Part shown: positions 1 to 8,875 of the stretch, piece by piece | Layout: each line of letters starts with the position of its first letter | How positions within the stretch are numbered: position 1 is the stretch's first letter | Source: JBOCEF01 sp047610385 | Lineage (GTDB): Bacteria > Pseudomonadota > Alphaproteobacteria > Rhodobacterales > Rhodobacteraceae | DNA length: 64,000 nt | Assembly: GCA_047610385.1 (NCBI GenBank) | Contig: JBLGAC010000011.1 | Coordinates: 23,427 to 87,426, forward strand | Direction: 5' to 3' | Notes under the pieces: generated by a model | Told to the model about the DNA's origin: nothing | Databases searched by the model: none | What the model saw: only the letters and a program-made list of their open reading frames with translations | Program-made: the position numbers and the translations under genes

Positions 1-15
1 CCTGACTGCGTCAGT

Positions 16-486
16 TCAGTCACCGTCTGTGCGCGTGCGGTTCACCAGGCCAATGCGGTAGGCACCTTGGTTCATGCCGACCAGGAACACGGCGGTCGGT
101 TGGCGTCCGGTTGACTCGATCAGCGGCTCGTCAAACACCACCTTCACCGCATGGGTGACATGCAGATTGGGCGCGAGCTTTCCGGTCGCCAGCACCCCGT
201 CCATCCCGTTTTCAGGGAAGGGCGACATCCCGATCGACTTGATCGGACGGCTGAGGCTTCGGTTAAGTTCAAAGCGCACAATGCGTTTTTTCATCTTGCC
301 AGCGCCGTCCCAGAACACGAGCTCAGAGATCGCGTCATAGTCGCCAGCCTCGATGGCACCGCGGATTGCAGTGACCATCGCTTCTTCGGTTTGGGGCGGC
401 TCGGCCGCGCCGGCACCGCCAGCGAGGACCGCCGCGAGGCCGAGGGCTAAAAGCCCCCGGACCCCGAAGCGCGCAATGCGGGTCAT
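16..486 (-). CDS. small exported protein of unknown function
   Basis: A 156-residue protein whose first ~28 residues form a typical signal peptide (basic start, then an Ala/Leu/Gly-rich core ending near GAGAAE), so it is probably periplasmic. No catalytic motif is recognised in the mature part. The ATG at 486 lies two bases past the stop of the PQQ dehydrogenase gene, so the two are almost certainly co-transcribed and translationally coupled. A TTG six bases further upstream is a less likely start. Its position as third gene after a Rieske protein and a quinoprotein suggests an accessory role in that periplasmic oxidation system. That role is inference from context only. Confidence 0.7.
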   Translation of the reverse strand: MTRIARFGVRGLLALGLAAVLAGGAGAAEPPQTEEAMVTAIRGAIEAGDYDAISELVFWDGAGKMKKRIVRFELNRSLSRPIKSIGMSPFPENGMDGVLATGKLAPNLHVTHAVKVVFDEPLIESTGRQPTAVFLVGMNQGAYRIGLVNRTRTDGD

Positions 487-488
487 GC

Positions 489-2237
489 TCAACCTTGATC
501 TTTCAGCGCAAAGACCCAGATCACCCCGCCCTGCGGCACATCAGGCACGCGGCCTTCGGGCAACAGGGTCTTGAGCGTGCCGATCATCCGCTCAGCATCC
601 ACGCCCCAGCCGGACTGGACCGCGATGTACTGAACCCCGTCCACTTCAAAGGACGACGGCACGCCAGTGACGCCCGAATTGGTCGGGTATTCCCACAGCT
701 GATCGCCGTTGGTGGCGTCGAAGGCCCGGAACATCCGGTCGGCGGTGCCACCGGTGAAGACCAGATTGCCACCCGTCGACATGATCGGGCCCCAATACGG
801 CGTGTCGTTGAAGTCATGGCTCCACTTCATTTCGCCAGTGTTCATGTCCCAGGCCTGCAGGCGGCCGATGGGCACTGGCTTGGACGCGTCCACGTCAAGG
901 TCGAGCTTGAGCGAGGACAGAATCACGTCGATCGGCACACCGATGAAGAGCTGGCCGTTCTCGCGCTCCTCAATATCCACACCACCAAGTTCGGAGCACA
1001 GATTGACGTGGGACGGGATGTAAACGAGCCCGGTGTCGGGATTGTAAGCCTCAGGCGGCCAGTCCTTGCCGCCCCAAAGCGACGGGCAGAACGTGACGGT
1101 CTTGTTTGTGCCGGGCGTGCGTTCTTCGTCATAAGTTGGGCGACCGGTCTTCGGGTCGATCGATGAAAAGACGTTTTGCTTTACGTATTTGTCCGCGGCG
1201 ATGAAGCCGATTCCGCCATCTGCCTCGCGCTCCAGTGACCAAAGGTAACCGTTGCGGCCAGCATGGACGAGGCCCTTTCTCTCCACGCCGTCGCGGGTGA
1301 TCGGGATCAACAGTGGGGCCGACACTTCGTCCCAGTCCCACGCATCGTTCCAGTGATACTGGTGATGGCCCTTGATCGCGCCGTCCTTGATGTCCACTGC
1401 AATAACGGACGTAGTATAGAGGTTGTCGCCGGGCCGGGTGTCGGGCATCCACGGGCCACCATTGCCGGTGCCAACATAAAGGATGCCGGTGTCGTCATCA
1501 TAGTTCGGCTGCATCCAGACTGGCCCGCCGCCTGTCTTCCAGCTGTCGCCTTTCCAGGTCTCATGCCCAGGCTCACCTGGTCCGGGAATGGTGTAGGTCT
1601 TCCACGCCTCGGCCCCGGTTTCGGCGTCAAGCGCCATGACATAGCCGCGGATGCCGTATTCACCGCCCGACACGCCGGTGATGATCTTGCCTTCGGCCGC
1701 CATCAGCGACAGCGTTGAATAATAGCCGTCGGTGTAATCGCCGGTGAACACGTCCCAGACCACTTCGCCGGTCTTGGCGTCAAGCGCGACCACGCCGGAA
1801 TCAACCGTCGCCATGTAAACCTTGTCGCCGTAAAGTGCGACGCCGCGGTTGGTCGGATGAAGCTGGAACAGATCGTCAGGCAATGCGCGATTGTAGCGCC
1901 AGATCAACTTGCCGGTCGCAGCCTCCAGCGCCAAAATCTGATTCTGCGGGGTTGAGACATACATGATGCCGTCATTCACGATCGGAGGCGCTTGGTGGCC
2001 CTCGGTCATGCCGGTCGAATAGCTCCAGACCGGGGTCAGGTTTTTGACGTTGTCCGACGTGATTGAGGTAAGTGGGCTGTGTCCCCAGCCCTCATAGTTG
2101 CCGCGCCAGCTCAGCCAGTTGCTCGGCTCAGGGTTTTTCAGGCGGGCGTCGGTGACGGGGTTGTAATCACCCCCCCATGCCGCGCCGGACAGCGCAAGAA
2201 GCGCTGCGGCGGAGGCCGTTGCCAGATACGTTCTCAT
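489..2237 (-). CDS. PQQ-dependent alcohol dehydrogenase (methanol/ethanol family), lanthanide-type metal site
   Basis: A 582-residue quinoprotein with a signal peptide (cleavage near residue 22) and an eight-bladed propeller marked by repeated ALDAxTG / W-docking motifs. It should oxidise alcohols or aldehydes in the periplasm using PQQ. Probable metal/PQQ ligands are E193 (GGEYG), N259 (GTGNGG) and the catalytic D301 (in AWDWDE). D303, two residues on, is the extra aspartate that in XoxF/PedH-type enzymes marks rare-earth dependence. The adjacent-cysteine pair usual in methanol dehydrogenases is absent; the equivalent position reads QLHPTNRG. There is no C-terminal cytochrome domain, so an external electron acceptor is needed. 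The upstream Rieske gene is a candidate. The substrate cannot be read from the sequence. Confidence 0.93.
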   Translation of the reverse strand: MRTYLATASAAALLALSGAAWGGDYNPVTDARLKNPEPSNWLSWRGNYEGWGHSPLTSITSDNVKNLTPVWSYSTGMTEGHQAPPIVNDGIMYVSTPQNQILALEAATGKLIWRYNRALPDDLFQLHPTNRGVALYGDKVYMATVDSGVVALDAKTGEVVWDVFTGDYTDGYYSTLSLMAAEGKIITGVSGGEYGIRGYVMALDAETGAEAWKTYTIPGPGEPGHETWKGDSWKTGGGPVWMQPNYDDDTGILYVGTGNGGPWMPDTRPGDNLYTTSVIAVDIKDGAIKGHHQYHWNDAWDWDEVSAPLLIPITRDGVERKGLVHAGRNGYLWSLEREADGGIGFIAADKYVKQNVFSSIDPKTGRPTYDEERTPGTNKTVTFCPSLWGGKDWPPEAYNPDTGLVYIPSHVNLCSELGGVDIEERENGQLFIGVPIDVILSSLKLDLDVDASKPVPIGRLQAWDMNTGEMKWSHDFNDTPYWGPIMSTGGNLVFTGGTADRMFRAFDATNGDQLWEYPTNSGVTGVPSSFEVDGVQYIAVQSGWGVDAERMIGTLKTLLPEGRVPDVPQGGVIWVFALKDQG

Positions 2238-2285
2238 GGTGTTTCTTTCCCTTTGATGTTCAGTTTCTGAGCGGTTGTCCCGCCC

Positions 2286-2891
2286 TTATTTCTTCGACGC
2301 GCCGACCCGGCCGGTGAACCCGTCCGAAGCGACCACGTATCCGTCCGCATCGACCGCAAGCGGCAGCATGGGCAGCTGGCGCCTGGCCGGCCCGCTCATG
2401 ACTGCGCCGCCTGACAGCGCGTTAAATTCCGACAGATGGCAGTGGCAGCGCATGTGCCGTTCCTCAGCCTTCCACGATTTGATGGTGCAGCCGCGATGGG
2501 TGCAGATCGCCGAATAAGCGAGCACCCCGTCCACCTGACGCGCCGCGGTTTCAGCGTCCATTTCCGCAGGATCAAGCCGCAGCACCAGAAGGCGATTGAG
2601 CCGGTTTTCGTTCAGCACCTCGCCGGTTCCGGGATCGAGGGGGAACGCCTCAAAGGGCTTGTCGCCGATGGTCAGCATTTCGGGCCTGAGCAGCTGGCCC
2701 TTCAGCGCGCCCTTGATGATCTCTATCCGGTCGCCAGCCCCGGCTTCGCGCGGGTCCGCCGCAGCCTGCGCCCGGCTAGACCCTGCGGCCACTGCGGCCA
2801 GCACCGCCGGTGCCCCGATGATGATGGCGCGGCGGTTAAGGCCGCCGTTGTCATCGATGTCATGTGTCTGATCGCGATCAGTCTGCTTCAT
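2286..2891 (-). CDS. TAT-exported Rieske [2Fe-2S] protein
   Basis: A 201-residue protein with a twin-arginine-like leader (NRRAIIIG at residues 19-26 followed by a hydrophobic stretch). The C-terminal Rieske domain has both complete cluster-binding motifs: CTHRGC (C130, H132, C135) and CHCH (C149, H152, with C151 for the disulphide). It is presumably exported folded and held at the membrane or free in the periplasm. It is the first gene of the minus-strand operon, 48 bases ahead of the PQQ dehydrogenase. This suggests it takes electrons from that enzyme, a job normally done by a cytochrome c. It resembles small Rieske subunits such as those of bc1 complexes or arsenite oxidase, but neither partner is present here. 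Confidence 0.88.
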   Translation of the reverse strand: MKQTDRDQTHDIDDNGGLNRRAIIIGAPAVLAAVAAGSSRAQAAADPREAGAGDRIEIIKGALKGQLLRPEMLTIGDKPFEAFPLDPGTGEVLNENRLNRLLVLRLDPAEMDAETAARQVDGVLAYSAICTHRGCTIKSWKAEERHMRCHCHLSEFNALSGGAVMSGPARRQLPMLPLAVDADGYVVASDGFTGRVGASKK

Positions 2892-3607
2892 TTCTATCCT
2901 CAGGAAAGCCGCCCGCCCCCAGTCAGTTTTGGGGCGAAATTGAATTCAAAGACGGCGCAAAGCGGGCCGCTGGGCTACACGACAGCGAGCGGCAGACGCA
3001 GTGCGTCGCCGATCGCAAAAGGCCGCGCGATGGCGGCATATGGGCCAAATACAAGCTGAATTTTTCAACCGACGAGGCCCAAAACCTTGTTTTTAAACGA
3101 CAATCATAGACCAGACACCTGCTGTAGCTGTGCGTGCGGGGAATGGCACATCGCTGCCTGTTGCGCCGCTGGTCCGATCTGGCACCGAGCTAACGTCTGA
3201 TTGTACGGTGGTTGTCGTAGCGTAACACCGCTTCTGTATTCTGCATTCAAAGCTGAGCACAGGCGATGTTTTTTCGTCAAGGTCCCTTACGGCATTATTA
3301 CATAATTTGTGAAGCATCAGGATGTAGGGCTGGCCCAAAATATGTCGCAAATATCTGTTTAAAATACGTTTTTATCTGATACGCATCCAAAATAGCGTCT
3401 TTGCTGACACCAGCCGTTCCGCACTCAGATACGCGTGTAAACCAGGTTGAAACCGCTTTGAATGCAACGTTGAGTCTCAAGCGGCACCGCGAGTCGCAGC
3501 TGCCCGGCATCGCGGCGCTTTCACCGTGGCGCCGCGAAATGTATGGTCCGTGGACGCCAATGGCCGGGATGCAGCCCAAGGTCTCTGACGCGCCTCAGTG
3601 GGGAAAG
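2892..3607. other. divergent intergenic region, no gene seen
   Basis: About 700 bases between the Rieske operon (leftward) and the GntR gene (rightward), noticeably richer in A+T than the flanks from about 3100 to 3450. Short open frames here have no recognisable product. The heptamer GATACGC occurs at about 3380 and 3428, with a related GATACG at 3660. These could be regulator sites, but this is weak. The region must hold the promoters of both divergent transcripts. Confidence 0.5.
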
Positions 3608-4327
3608 ATGAAGACAATTCAATCTGCCAAGAGCCGCGCAGAACAGGCCTATCTCGTGATACGTGAGAGCATCGTCGACGGCACGCTCGCGCCTGGAGCG
3701 CACCTTGTGCAAGAAGACTTGGCGGCGCAGCTAGGTGTTTCGCGGCAACCGGTCCAACAGGCGATGTCGTTGCTCAAGAACGATGGGCTTGTGGTTGAAA
3801 TTGGCGCGAGGGGGCTGCATGTCGCGCCGCTCGACCTTGTTGACACTGAGCGCCGCTGTCAGATCCGTGCCGTGTTAGAACAGCTCGCAGTACGTGAGGC
3901 GACGTTGCGCGCCGCCGCCCGGCCTGCGTTCGCAGATGAACTGCGGCGCGAAGGTGAAGCGCTGCTGGAGGCTGGAGAGCGTATGGTTGAGATCGGCGCC
4001 CACCGCGAAGCCGTCGCCCATGATGTCGCATTTCACTCCTTCCTCAGCCGCGCCTCGGGCAATCCGCTGTTGGAAAGCACGGCCCAGATCCATTGGCTTT
4101 ACTTCAGGCGCGTGATGATCGCCGCGGTCCGGTTCGCCGACCGGGGTCCAATCGTCTGGTGCCAGCACAGAGAAATCCTTGACGCAGTGTGTTCAGGCCG
4201 GTTGGATGAGGCGGTCTCCCGGATGGCCACGCATATCTACGGCTCGCGCGGCGCGTTGACGACGGCGTTGGCGCGGATGAAAGTTGGCGAAATCGGGCAT
4301 GCCGAAGCGGCAACGCTGCGCGATTGA
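3608..4327 (+). CDS. GntR-family regulator with FCD ligand domain
   Basis: A 239-residue transcription factor. An N-terminal winged helix (about residues 8-75, recognition region LGVSRQPVQQAMSLL) is followed by an all-helical FCD domain (about 85-225) with the acid/histidine pattern expected for a metal-assisted effector site (DVAFHSFL, CQHREI, ATHIYG). I chose the ATG at 3608 because it follows a GGGGAAAG ribosome site and matches the usual family start; an open frame extends upstream to 3401 without family-like sequence. It lies divergent to the PQQ dehydrogenase operon and may control it in response to a small carboxylate or related metabolite. That link is positional inference. Confidence 0.88.
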   Translation: MKTIQSAKSRAEQAYLVIRESIVDGTLAPGAHLVQEDLAAQLGVSRQPVQQAMSLLKNDGLVVEIGARGLHVAPLDLVDTERRCQIRAVLEQLAVREATLRAAARPAFADELRREGEALLEAGERMVEIGAHREAVAHDVAFHSFLSRASGNPLLESTAQIHWLYFRRVMIAAVRFADRGPIVWCQHREILDAVCSGRLDEAVSRMATHIYGSRGALTTALARMKVGEIGHAEAATLRD

Positions 4328-5218
4328 AACGCCTTGGGATGGCGCGGTCAATCTTGTGGTGCTGCACTGGCCTGCCGCTTCGCCCATCGCCCATCGACTG
4401 CATCGGCTTGGAGGAAAGCGAGCCTTGAGCCGCACTGCTGGCGCATCCGGGCCGCCCCCATCGACTGAGCGGGCCTGAGGCGCAGGGCAAGAAGACCACC
4501 CCGGTGTTCGATCAGCCGCCGAAGCGGGGGGTGAGCGGAGGCCTCTGCCACGCGCACCCCATACGCGCCGTGCTTGATATCCAAGGCGGCGCGTCTGGCG
4601 GAAACCCCGCCCGATTGAGCGGATGAGATCGCGGGCCTGATGGCCGGGCAGGGGGCTGGTCCCTTGGACTGAGACCGCCGTGTCCGCGTGATCCCGCAGC
4701 CATCCTCCGGTCATGCCGAAACCTCGCCATTCGATCCGCAGAGTGCTGATCAAATGATGGGGTGACTTGGGACCTGTTGCCTGCCGCCGAGGCCGCTGTG
4801 GCGGATCGCGACATGGGGCAGGCGCCGCGAGAACGGTTCGACCGGCGTGGCGCGCCAGCCGAGGCGTTCGCCGAACGCACGCAATTCGCAAAGCACTTGA
4901 TGTGGCACGCAGACGTATCGTCCATCCGAGGTCGCAGGCCCGCTGTTGCTCTGCGCCTGCTGGCACCAGCGCATCAGGCGGAAGACGCTGAGCGGTTGAT
5001 TGCCGCTTTGCGCGCCGCCCTGATGGCGTGCTGGCGCGCGTGGATCGGAGCAAGCCTCCCGCCGGTGTTCATCAGGAGCGATAACTCTGACGGTGCGACG
5101 CCAAGCGTCTGCAAGCGCGCGGATGCGGCATGCACCGCAGACCTCGCGCCGGGTCGTTTTGTGGTTGTGGCACCCCATACTCTGGCGTCCAGCCCGCGCG
5201 CGCCACATGTTGGACCCG

Positions 5219-5376
5219 CTACAGAAGTGCCTTCTTCCATTGGTAGATCATCGCAGGATGGACTAAATATGACGCCGCCAGCTCAGCCGCCAACTCAGAC
5301 ACCGTGCGCGCGTCCTTCAGCGCCTCAAGTGCAACCCGGGCCTTGAATGGCGCATTATGATTTCCGCGTTTGACAT
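5219..5376 (-). pseudogene. IS3-family transposase OrfA remnant, frameshifted
   Basis: Read from about 5373 on the minus strand, one frame gives a typical IS3 OrfA start: KRGNHNAPFKARVALEAL, then a helix-turn-helix ending HPAMIYQWKKALL and a stop. The only nearby ATG (5376-5374) is one base out of frame. This fits loss of a single A from an original MSKRGN start. No OrfB-like sequence follows, so this is an old, truncated insertion-sequence copy. Confidence 0.7.
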
Positions 5377-5594
5377 GTTCTGTTCTTCGCGGTCTTGAAG
5401 ATCAGCAGGCCTCAGATCGTAGCTTCTGTCACCGTCCGATTTTTGGGGGATAGCTCAGATTGCTGATGAAATTTCATAGGTTAATGGACCGCAAAACAAC
5501 TTTAACAACGTTGATCAAAATGCCGTTATGTTGAACTGACGATAAGCTCGTGGCTGTCGCGCTGTCGCAGATTGGCGTGTCAGTTAAAAATAAT

Positions 5595-5613
5595 CCCGCC
5601 GGCAAGCGGCGGG
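5595..5613 (+). promoter_or_regulatory. leader hairpin just upstream of the transporter ribosome site
   Basis: A seven-base-pair GC stem (CCCGCCG / CGGCGGG) with a five-base loop lies in the leader a few bases before the GGGAGGAG ribosome site (about 5619-5626) of the binding-protein gene. There is no T-run, so it is not a normal terminator. It may stabilise the mRNA or influence initiation. Confidence 0.5.
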
Positions 5614-5633
5614 GCTTTGGGAGGAGATACGCT

Positions 5634-6659
5634 ATGCAGAAACTTACGATCAGCGCGATCGCGCTGGCCGCCAGCCTTGGTGCCACGGCTGCCATGGCGC
5701 AGACGCTTAATGTGGTCTGCTCGAACGAACAGGCATGGTGCGATCTCATGGCGCAGAACTTTGAGATCGACACCGGTATCGACACTGCCATCGTGCGCAA
5801 GTCGACCGGCGAAGTTCTGGCGCAGATCCGCGCCGAGGCGGGCAACCCCAAGGTTGACGTCTGGTGGGGCGGCACCGGTGATCCGCACCTGATCGCGGCG
5901 ACCGAAGGGCTGACCGTGGCGTCGGGGGTCGACACGTCGGGTTTGTTGGGCTGGGCGCAGAACATGGCCAAAATGACCGAAGGCCGTGCCATCGGTGTGC
6001 ATGTTGGCCTGTTGGGTATTTTGTACAACAACGAGATTCTTGCCGAAAAAGGGCTGACGCCGCCCGTCTGCTGGCGCGATCTGGCAAAGCCGGAATACAA
6101 AGGTGAAGTGACGGTTTCTAACCCGCAATCCTCTGGCACCGCCTATACTCAGCTGGCCACCTTGGTGCAGTTGTTTGGTGAGGACGAGGCGTTCACGCTG
6201 CTTGCCGCAATCGGCACCAACGTGAACCAAAATACCAAATCGGGTTCGGCGCCTGGCAAGATGGCGGCGCGCGGCGAGACCACCATCGCCGTGGGGTTCA
6301 TGCACGATATGGTGAACCTCAAAAAACAGGGCTTTCCGGTCACCATCGTTTCACCCTGCGAAGGCACTGGATACGAGGTGGGTGCGGTTTCGATCATCAA
6401 TGGCACGCCGCACATGGAAGAGGCTATAAAATGGGTGGAATATGTCACCAGTGCCAAAGCACAATCGCGCGGCCTGGAAGTCGGCGTTTTCAACATCCCG
6501 TCAAACTCTGACGCGACGAAAGACCCCGATGCGCCGGACATGGCGTCGGTCAAGCTGATTGACTACGATTTTGCCACCTATGGATCGACCGCAACCCGAG
6601 GGCGTTTGCTGGAACGCTGGGGCGCCGAAGTGAAGGCAAAAGGCGGCAACTTCGAATAG
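5634..6659 (+). CDS. ABC transporter periplasmic binding protein, Fe(III) type
   Basis: A 341-residue protein with a clean signal peptide (about 22 residues, ending AMA-Q) and the two-lobed fold of the AfuA/FbpA class of type II binding proteins. The ATG at 5634 has a strong GGGAGGAG site seven bases upstream; earlier in-frame codons would add an unrelated leader. It is the first gene of a three-gene importer operon with a fused permease and an ATPase. Relatives bind ferric iron, but also phosphonates or other small anions. No di-tyrosine iron motif is obvious here, so iron is the family default rather than a proven substrate. Confidence 0.85.
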   Translation: MQKLTISAIALAASLGATAAMAQTLNVVCSNEQAWCDLMAQNFEIDTGIDTAIVRKSTGEVLAQIRAEAGNPKVDVWWGGTGDPHLIAATEGLTVASGVDTSGLLGWAQNMAKMTEGRAIGVHVGLLGILYNNEILAEKGLTPPVCWRDLAKPEYKGEVTVSNPQSSGTAYTQLATLVQLFGEDEAFTLLAAIGTNVNQNTKSGSAPGKMAARGETTIAVGFMHDMVNLKKQGFPVTIVSPCEGTGYEVGAVSIINGTPHMEEAIKWVEYVTSAKAQSRGLEVGVFNIPSNSDATKDPDAPDMASVKLIDYDFATYGSTATRGRLLERWGAEVKAKGGNFE

Positions 6660-6671
6660 TGATCCACGACG

Positions 6672-6696
6672 GGCCCGCCCTTAGCAGGGGCGGGCC
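6672..6696 (+). promoter_or_regulatory. intercistronic GC hairpin
   Basis: A perfect nine-base-pair stem (GGCCCGCCC / GGGCGGGCC) with a seven-base loop lies between the binding-protein stop and the permease start, without a T-run. Such hairpins commonly protect the upstream message, so the binding protein is made in excess over the membrane components. Confidence 0.65.
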
Positions 6697-6718
6697 ATCC
6701 TCTTACAGGAATGATGCA

Positions 6719-8875
6719 ATGCAGCGTACGGCGGGGCTTTGGCTTCTGATCGGCGTGTTGGGGTATGCTCTGGCGCCTTGGTACATGGTTGAGGGCGGGT
6801 TCTGGTCGTTTGGCTGGACCGGCGCGATCTTGAGCGGGGGCGCATCCGGGTTGGTTTGGGCCTTGGGCGACCGGTCTTGGCTGGCGCTGCCGTTGATCGG
6901 GTTCGCCTGCGCTGCGGTCTCATTGGTTTCGGCGCGCACGCCGCTTGGGATGGCGCGGGGGTTGGTGGCCAGTGGGGCGATCGGCCTGGTCTTGCTGGTC
7001 GCGCAGGGGCTGGTCATTTTGGGCAATGGCGCCCGGTTTGGCTGGCTCGACGGGGCCACCCAGCCCGGAATTGGCGCCGGGGGTTTCATCGTTGCCGCCG
7101 CGTTGCTGTTCATTATGACCACCGGCATTTCAGGCCTCGGGCGCGGGCGGGGCGATGCGTTCATCACCGGCATGGTGGGGGCCATCGTCGCGCTGGTCGC
7201 GGTGTTTGTTTTTTACCCGATGTCGTTCATCCTGATCCGCGCGTTTGAATTGAAGGACGGCGCGGGGCTGGGCGTGTCGGAGTTCCTGCCGCGGTTCTTT
7301 GCGCCCGAAATCTGGTCGCTGGCCTGTACCACTGGGCGCGGATATTGCGGCGCGGCGGTCAATTCGGCATTTCTGGGCCTGGCCACTGCAACGGGGACCA
7401 CCCTGATGGGGCTGGCCTTTGCGCTGATTTTTACCCGCACCGGATTTCGGGCAAAGCGGATGTTGCGCGTATTGACGATTTTGCCGATCATCACGCCGCC
7501 TTTCGTGATCGGGCTGGTTCTGATCCTGCTGCTCGGGCGCTCGGGCACGATCACTGAGTTCTTCTCAGACGCTTTTGGCTGGGAAAAGACCCGCTGGCTT
7601 TATGGATTCTGGGGCGTCTGGTTGGCGCAGATGCTGTCTTTCACGCCGATTGCGTTTCTGGTGTTGATCGGAGTGGTCGAAGGCATCAGCCCATCGATGG
7701 AAGAAGCCAGCCAAACACTGGACGCCGACCGCTGGCAGACTTTTCGCTTCATCAGCCTGCCGCTGATGCGCCCGGGCCTCGCCAATGCGTTCCTGCTGGG
7801 CTTTATTGAAAGCGTGGCTGACTTCGGCAATCCCCTCGTGCTGGGGGGCAATTTCAATGTGCTGTCGACCGAGATTTATTTCGCCATTGTCGGCACCGTT
7901 GCTGATCCGGCGAAGGCGGCCATCTTGTCGATGATCCTGTTGTCGCTGACCCTGACCGCCTTTGTGGCGCAGCGTAAATGGCTGGGCAGAAAAAACTATG
8001 CCACGGTCACCGGCAAAGGCGATTCAGGGCGCAACTCCGCGTTGAACCCCGTCTTGCGCTGGACCTGCTATCTGGTGGCGCTGCCTTGGGCAGCGTTCAC
8101 CATGGTGCTGTATGTTCTGATCGTCTTTGGCAGCTTCGTGAAGCTGTGGGGCTATGACCACACTTTGACGCTGGAGCATTACAAACGGGCATTCGGCATC
8201 GTGGTGCGTGACAAGGTGCATTTCACCGGTGCCGCTTGGGACAGTTACTTCACCACGCTGACGATCGCAGCCATCGCTGCACCTCTGACCGCCGCCGTCG
8301 GGTTGGCCACCGCCTATCTGCTGGTGCGACAGAAATTCGGCGGCAAGGATGCCTTCGAATTCTCCACCATGTTGTCCTTTGCCATTCCGGGAACAGTCAT
8401 CGGCGTGGCCTATGTGATGGCGTTCAACTTTCCGCCGATCGAACTGACGGCGACTGGGCTGATCCTGATCATCGTGTTCATCTTCCGCAATATGCCCGTC
8501 GGCGTGCGCGGCGGCATTGCTGCGATGAGCCAGCTGGACAAATCACTGGACGAGGCCTCGATCACGCTGGGGGCCAATTCTGCCACCACGTTGCGCCGGG
8601 TGATCCTGCCGCTGATGGGGCCGGCGATCCTTGCGGCGCTGACCTACAGCTTTGTGCGGGCGATAACGTCCGTGTCGGCGGTGATCTTTCTTGTCTCGGC
8701 GCGCTACAACATGTCCACGGCGTTCATCGTGGGCCGGGTGGAAAACGGCGAATACGGCATTGCCATCGCTTATTCGGCTGTGTTGATCGTGACGATGCTG
8801 CTCGCAATCCTCGCCCTGCAACTTGTGATCGGACGCCGCAAATTGCGCCGCTCTGACCGCGTGGAAGCCACATGA
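6719..8875 (+). CDS. ABC transporter permease, duplicated (two permease domains in one chain)
   Basis: A 718-residue inner-membrane protein with many hydrophobic segments. An N-terminal extra membrane section (about 1-190) is followed by two binding-protein-dependent permease domains. Each has an ATPase-docking EAA-type loop, at about residues 328-345 (EEASQTLDADRWQTF) and 610-625 (DEASITLGANSATTL). It forms the channel of the importer. The ATG at 6719 follows an ACAGGA site; an upstream in-frame codon would start inside the intercistronic hairpin. The gene overlaps the ATPase gene by four bases (ATGA). Fused permeases of this size are typical of the iron(III)/AfuB class. Confidence 0.9.
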   Translation: MQRTAGLWLLIGVLGYALAPWYMVEGGFWSFGWTGAILSGGASGLVWALGDRSWLALPLIGFACAAVSLVSARTPLGMARGLVASGAIGLVLLVAQGLVILGNGARFGWLDGATQPGIGAGGFIVAAALLFIMTTGISGLGRGRGDAFITGMVGAIVALVAVFVFYPMSFILIRAFELKDGAGLGVSEFLPRFFAPEIWSLACTTGRGYCGAAVNSAFLGLATATGTTLMGLAFALIFTRTGFRAKRMLRVLTILPIITPPFVIGLVLILLLGRSGTITEFFSDAFGWEKTRWLYGFWGVWLAQMLSFTPIAFLVLIGVVEGISPSMEEASQTLDADRWQTFRFISLPLMRPGLANAFLLGFIESVADFGNPLVLGGNFNVLSTEIYFAIVGTVADPAKAAILSMILLSLTLTAFVAQRKWLGRKNYATVTGKGDSGRNSALNPVLRWTCYLVALPWAAFTMVLYVLIVFGSFVKLWGYDHTLTLEHYKRAFGIVVRDKVHFTGAAWDSYFTTLTIAAIAAPLTAAVGLATAYLLVRQKFGGKDAFEFSTMLSFAIPGTVIGVAYVMAFNFPPIELTATGLILIIVFIFRNMPVGVRGGIAAMSQLDKSLDEASITLGANSATTLRRVILPLMGPAILAALTYSFVRAITSVSAVIFLVSARYNMSTAFIVGRVENGEYGIAIAYSAVLIVTMLLAILALQLVIGRRKLRRSDRVEAT

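Larger units (their letters stand above)
4328..5633. other. decayed region without intact gene
   Basis: About 1.3 kb with coding-like GC but no frame that yields a convincing protein on either strand. The only recognisable content is an IS3-type OrfA remnant at 5219-5376. The region just after it (to about 5457, ending in a TCCCCCAAAAATCGGACGG-like stretch on the minus strand) looks like the end of that element. Between 5461 and 5633, ahead of the transporter operon, there is an AT-rich promoter-like stretch. It contains the perfect palindrome CAACGTTG (5506-5513) inside a longer imperfect inverted repeat, a possible operator. Confidence 0.55.

Noticed and set aside
4193..5346. Several open frames on both strands in the decayed region
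   Set aside because: Translations are Arg/Pro/Ala-rich, mutually overlapping and without recognisable motifs or ribosome sites. They look like shadow frames in degraded DNA.
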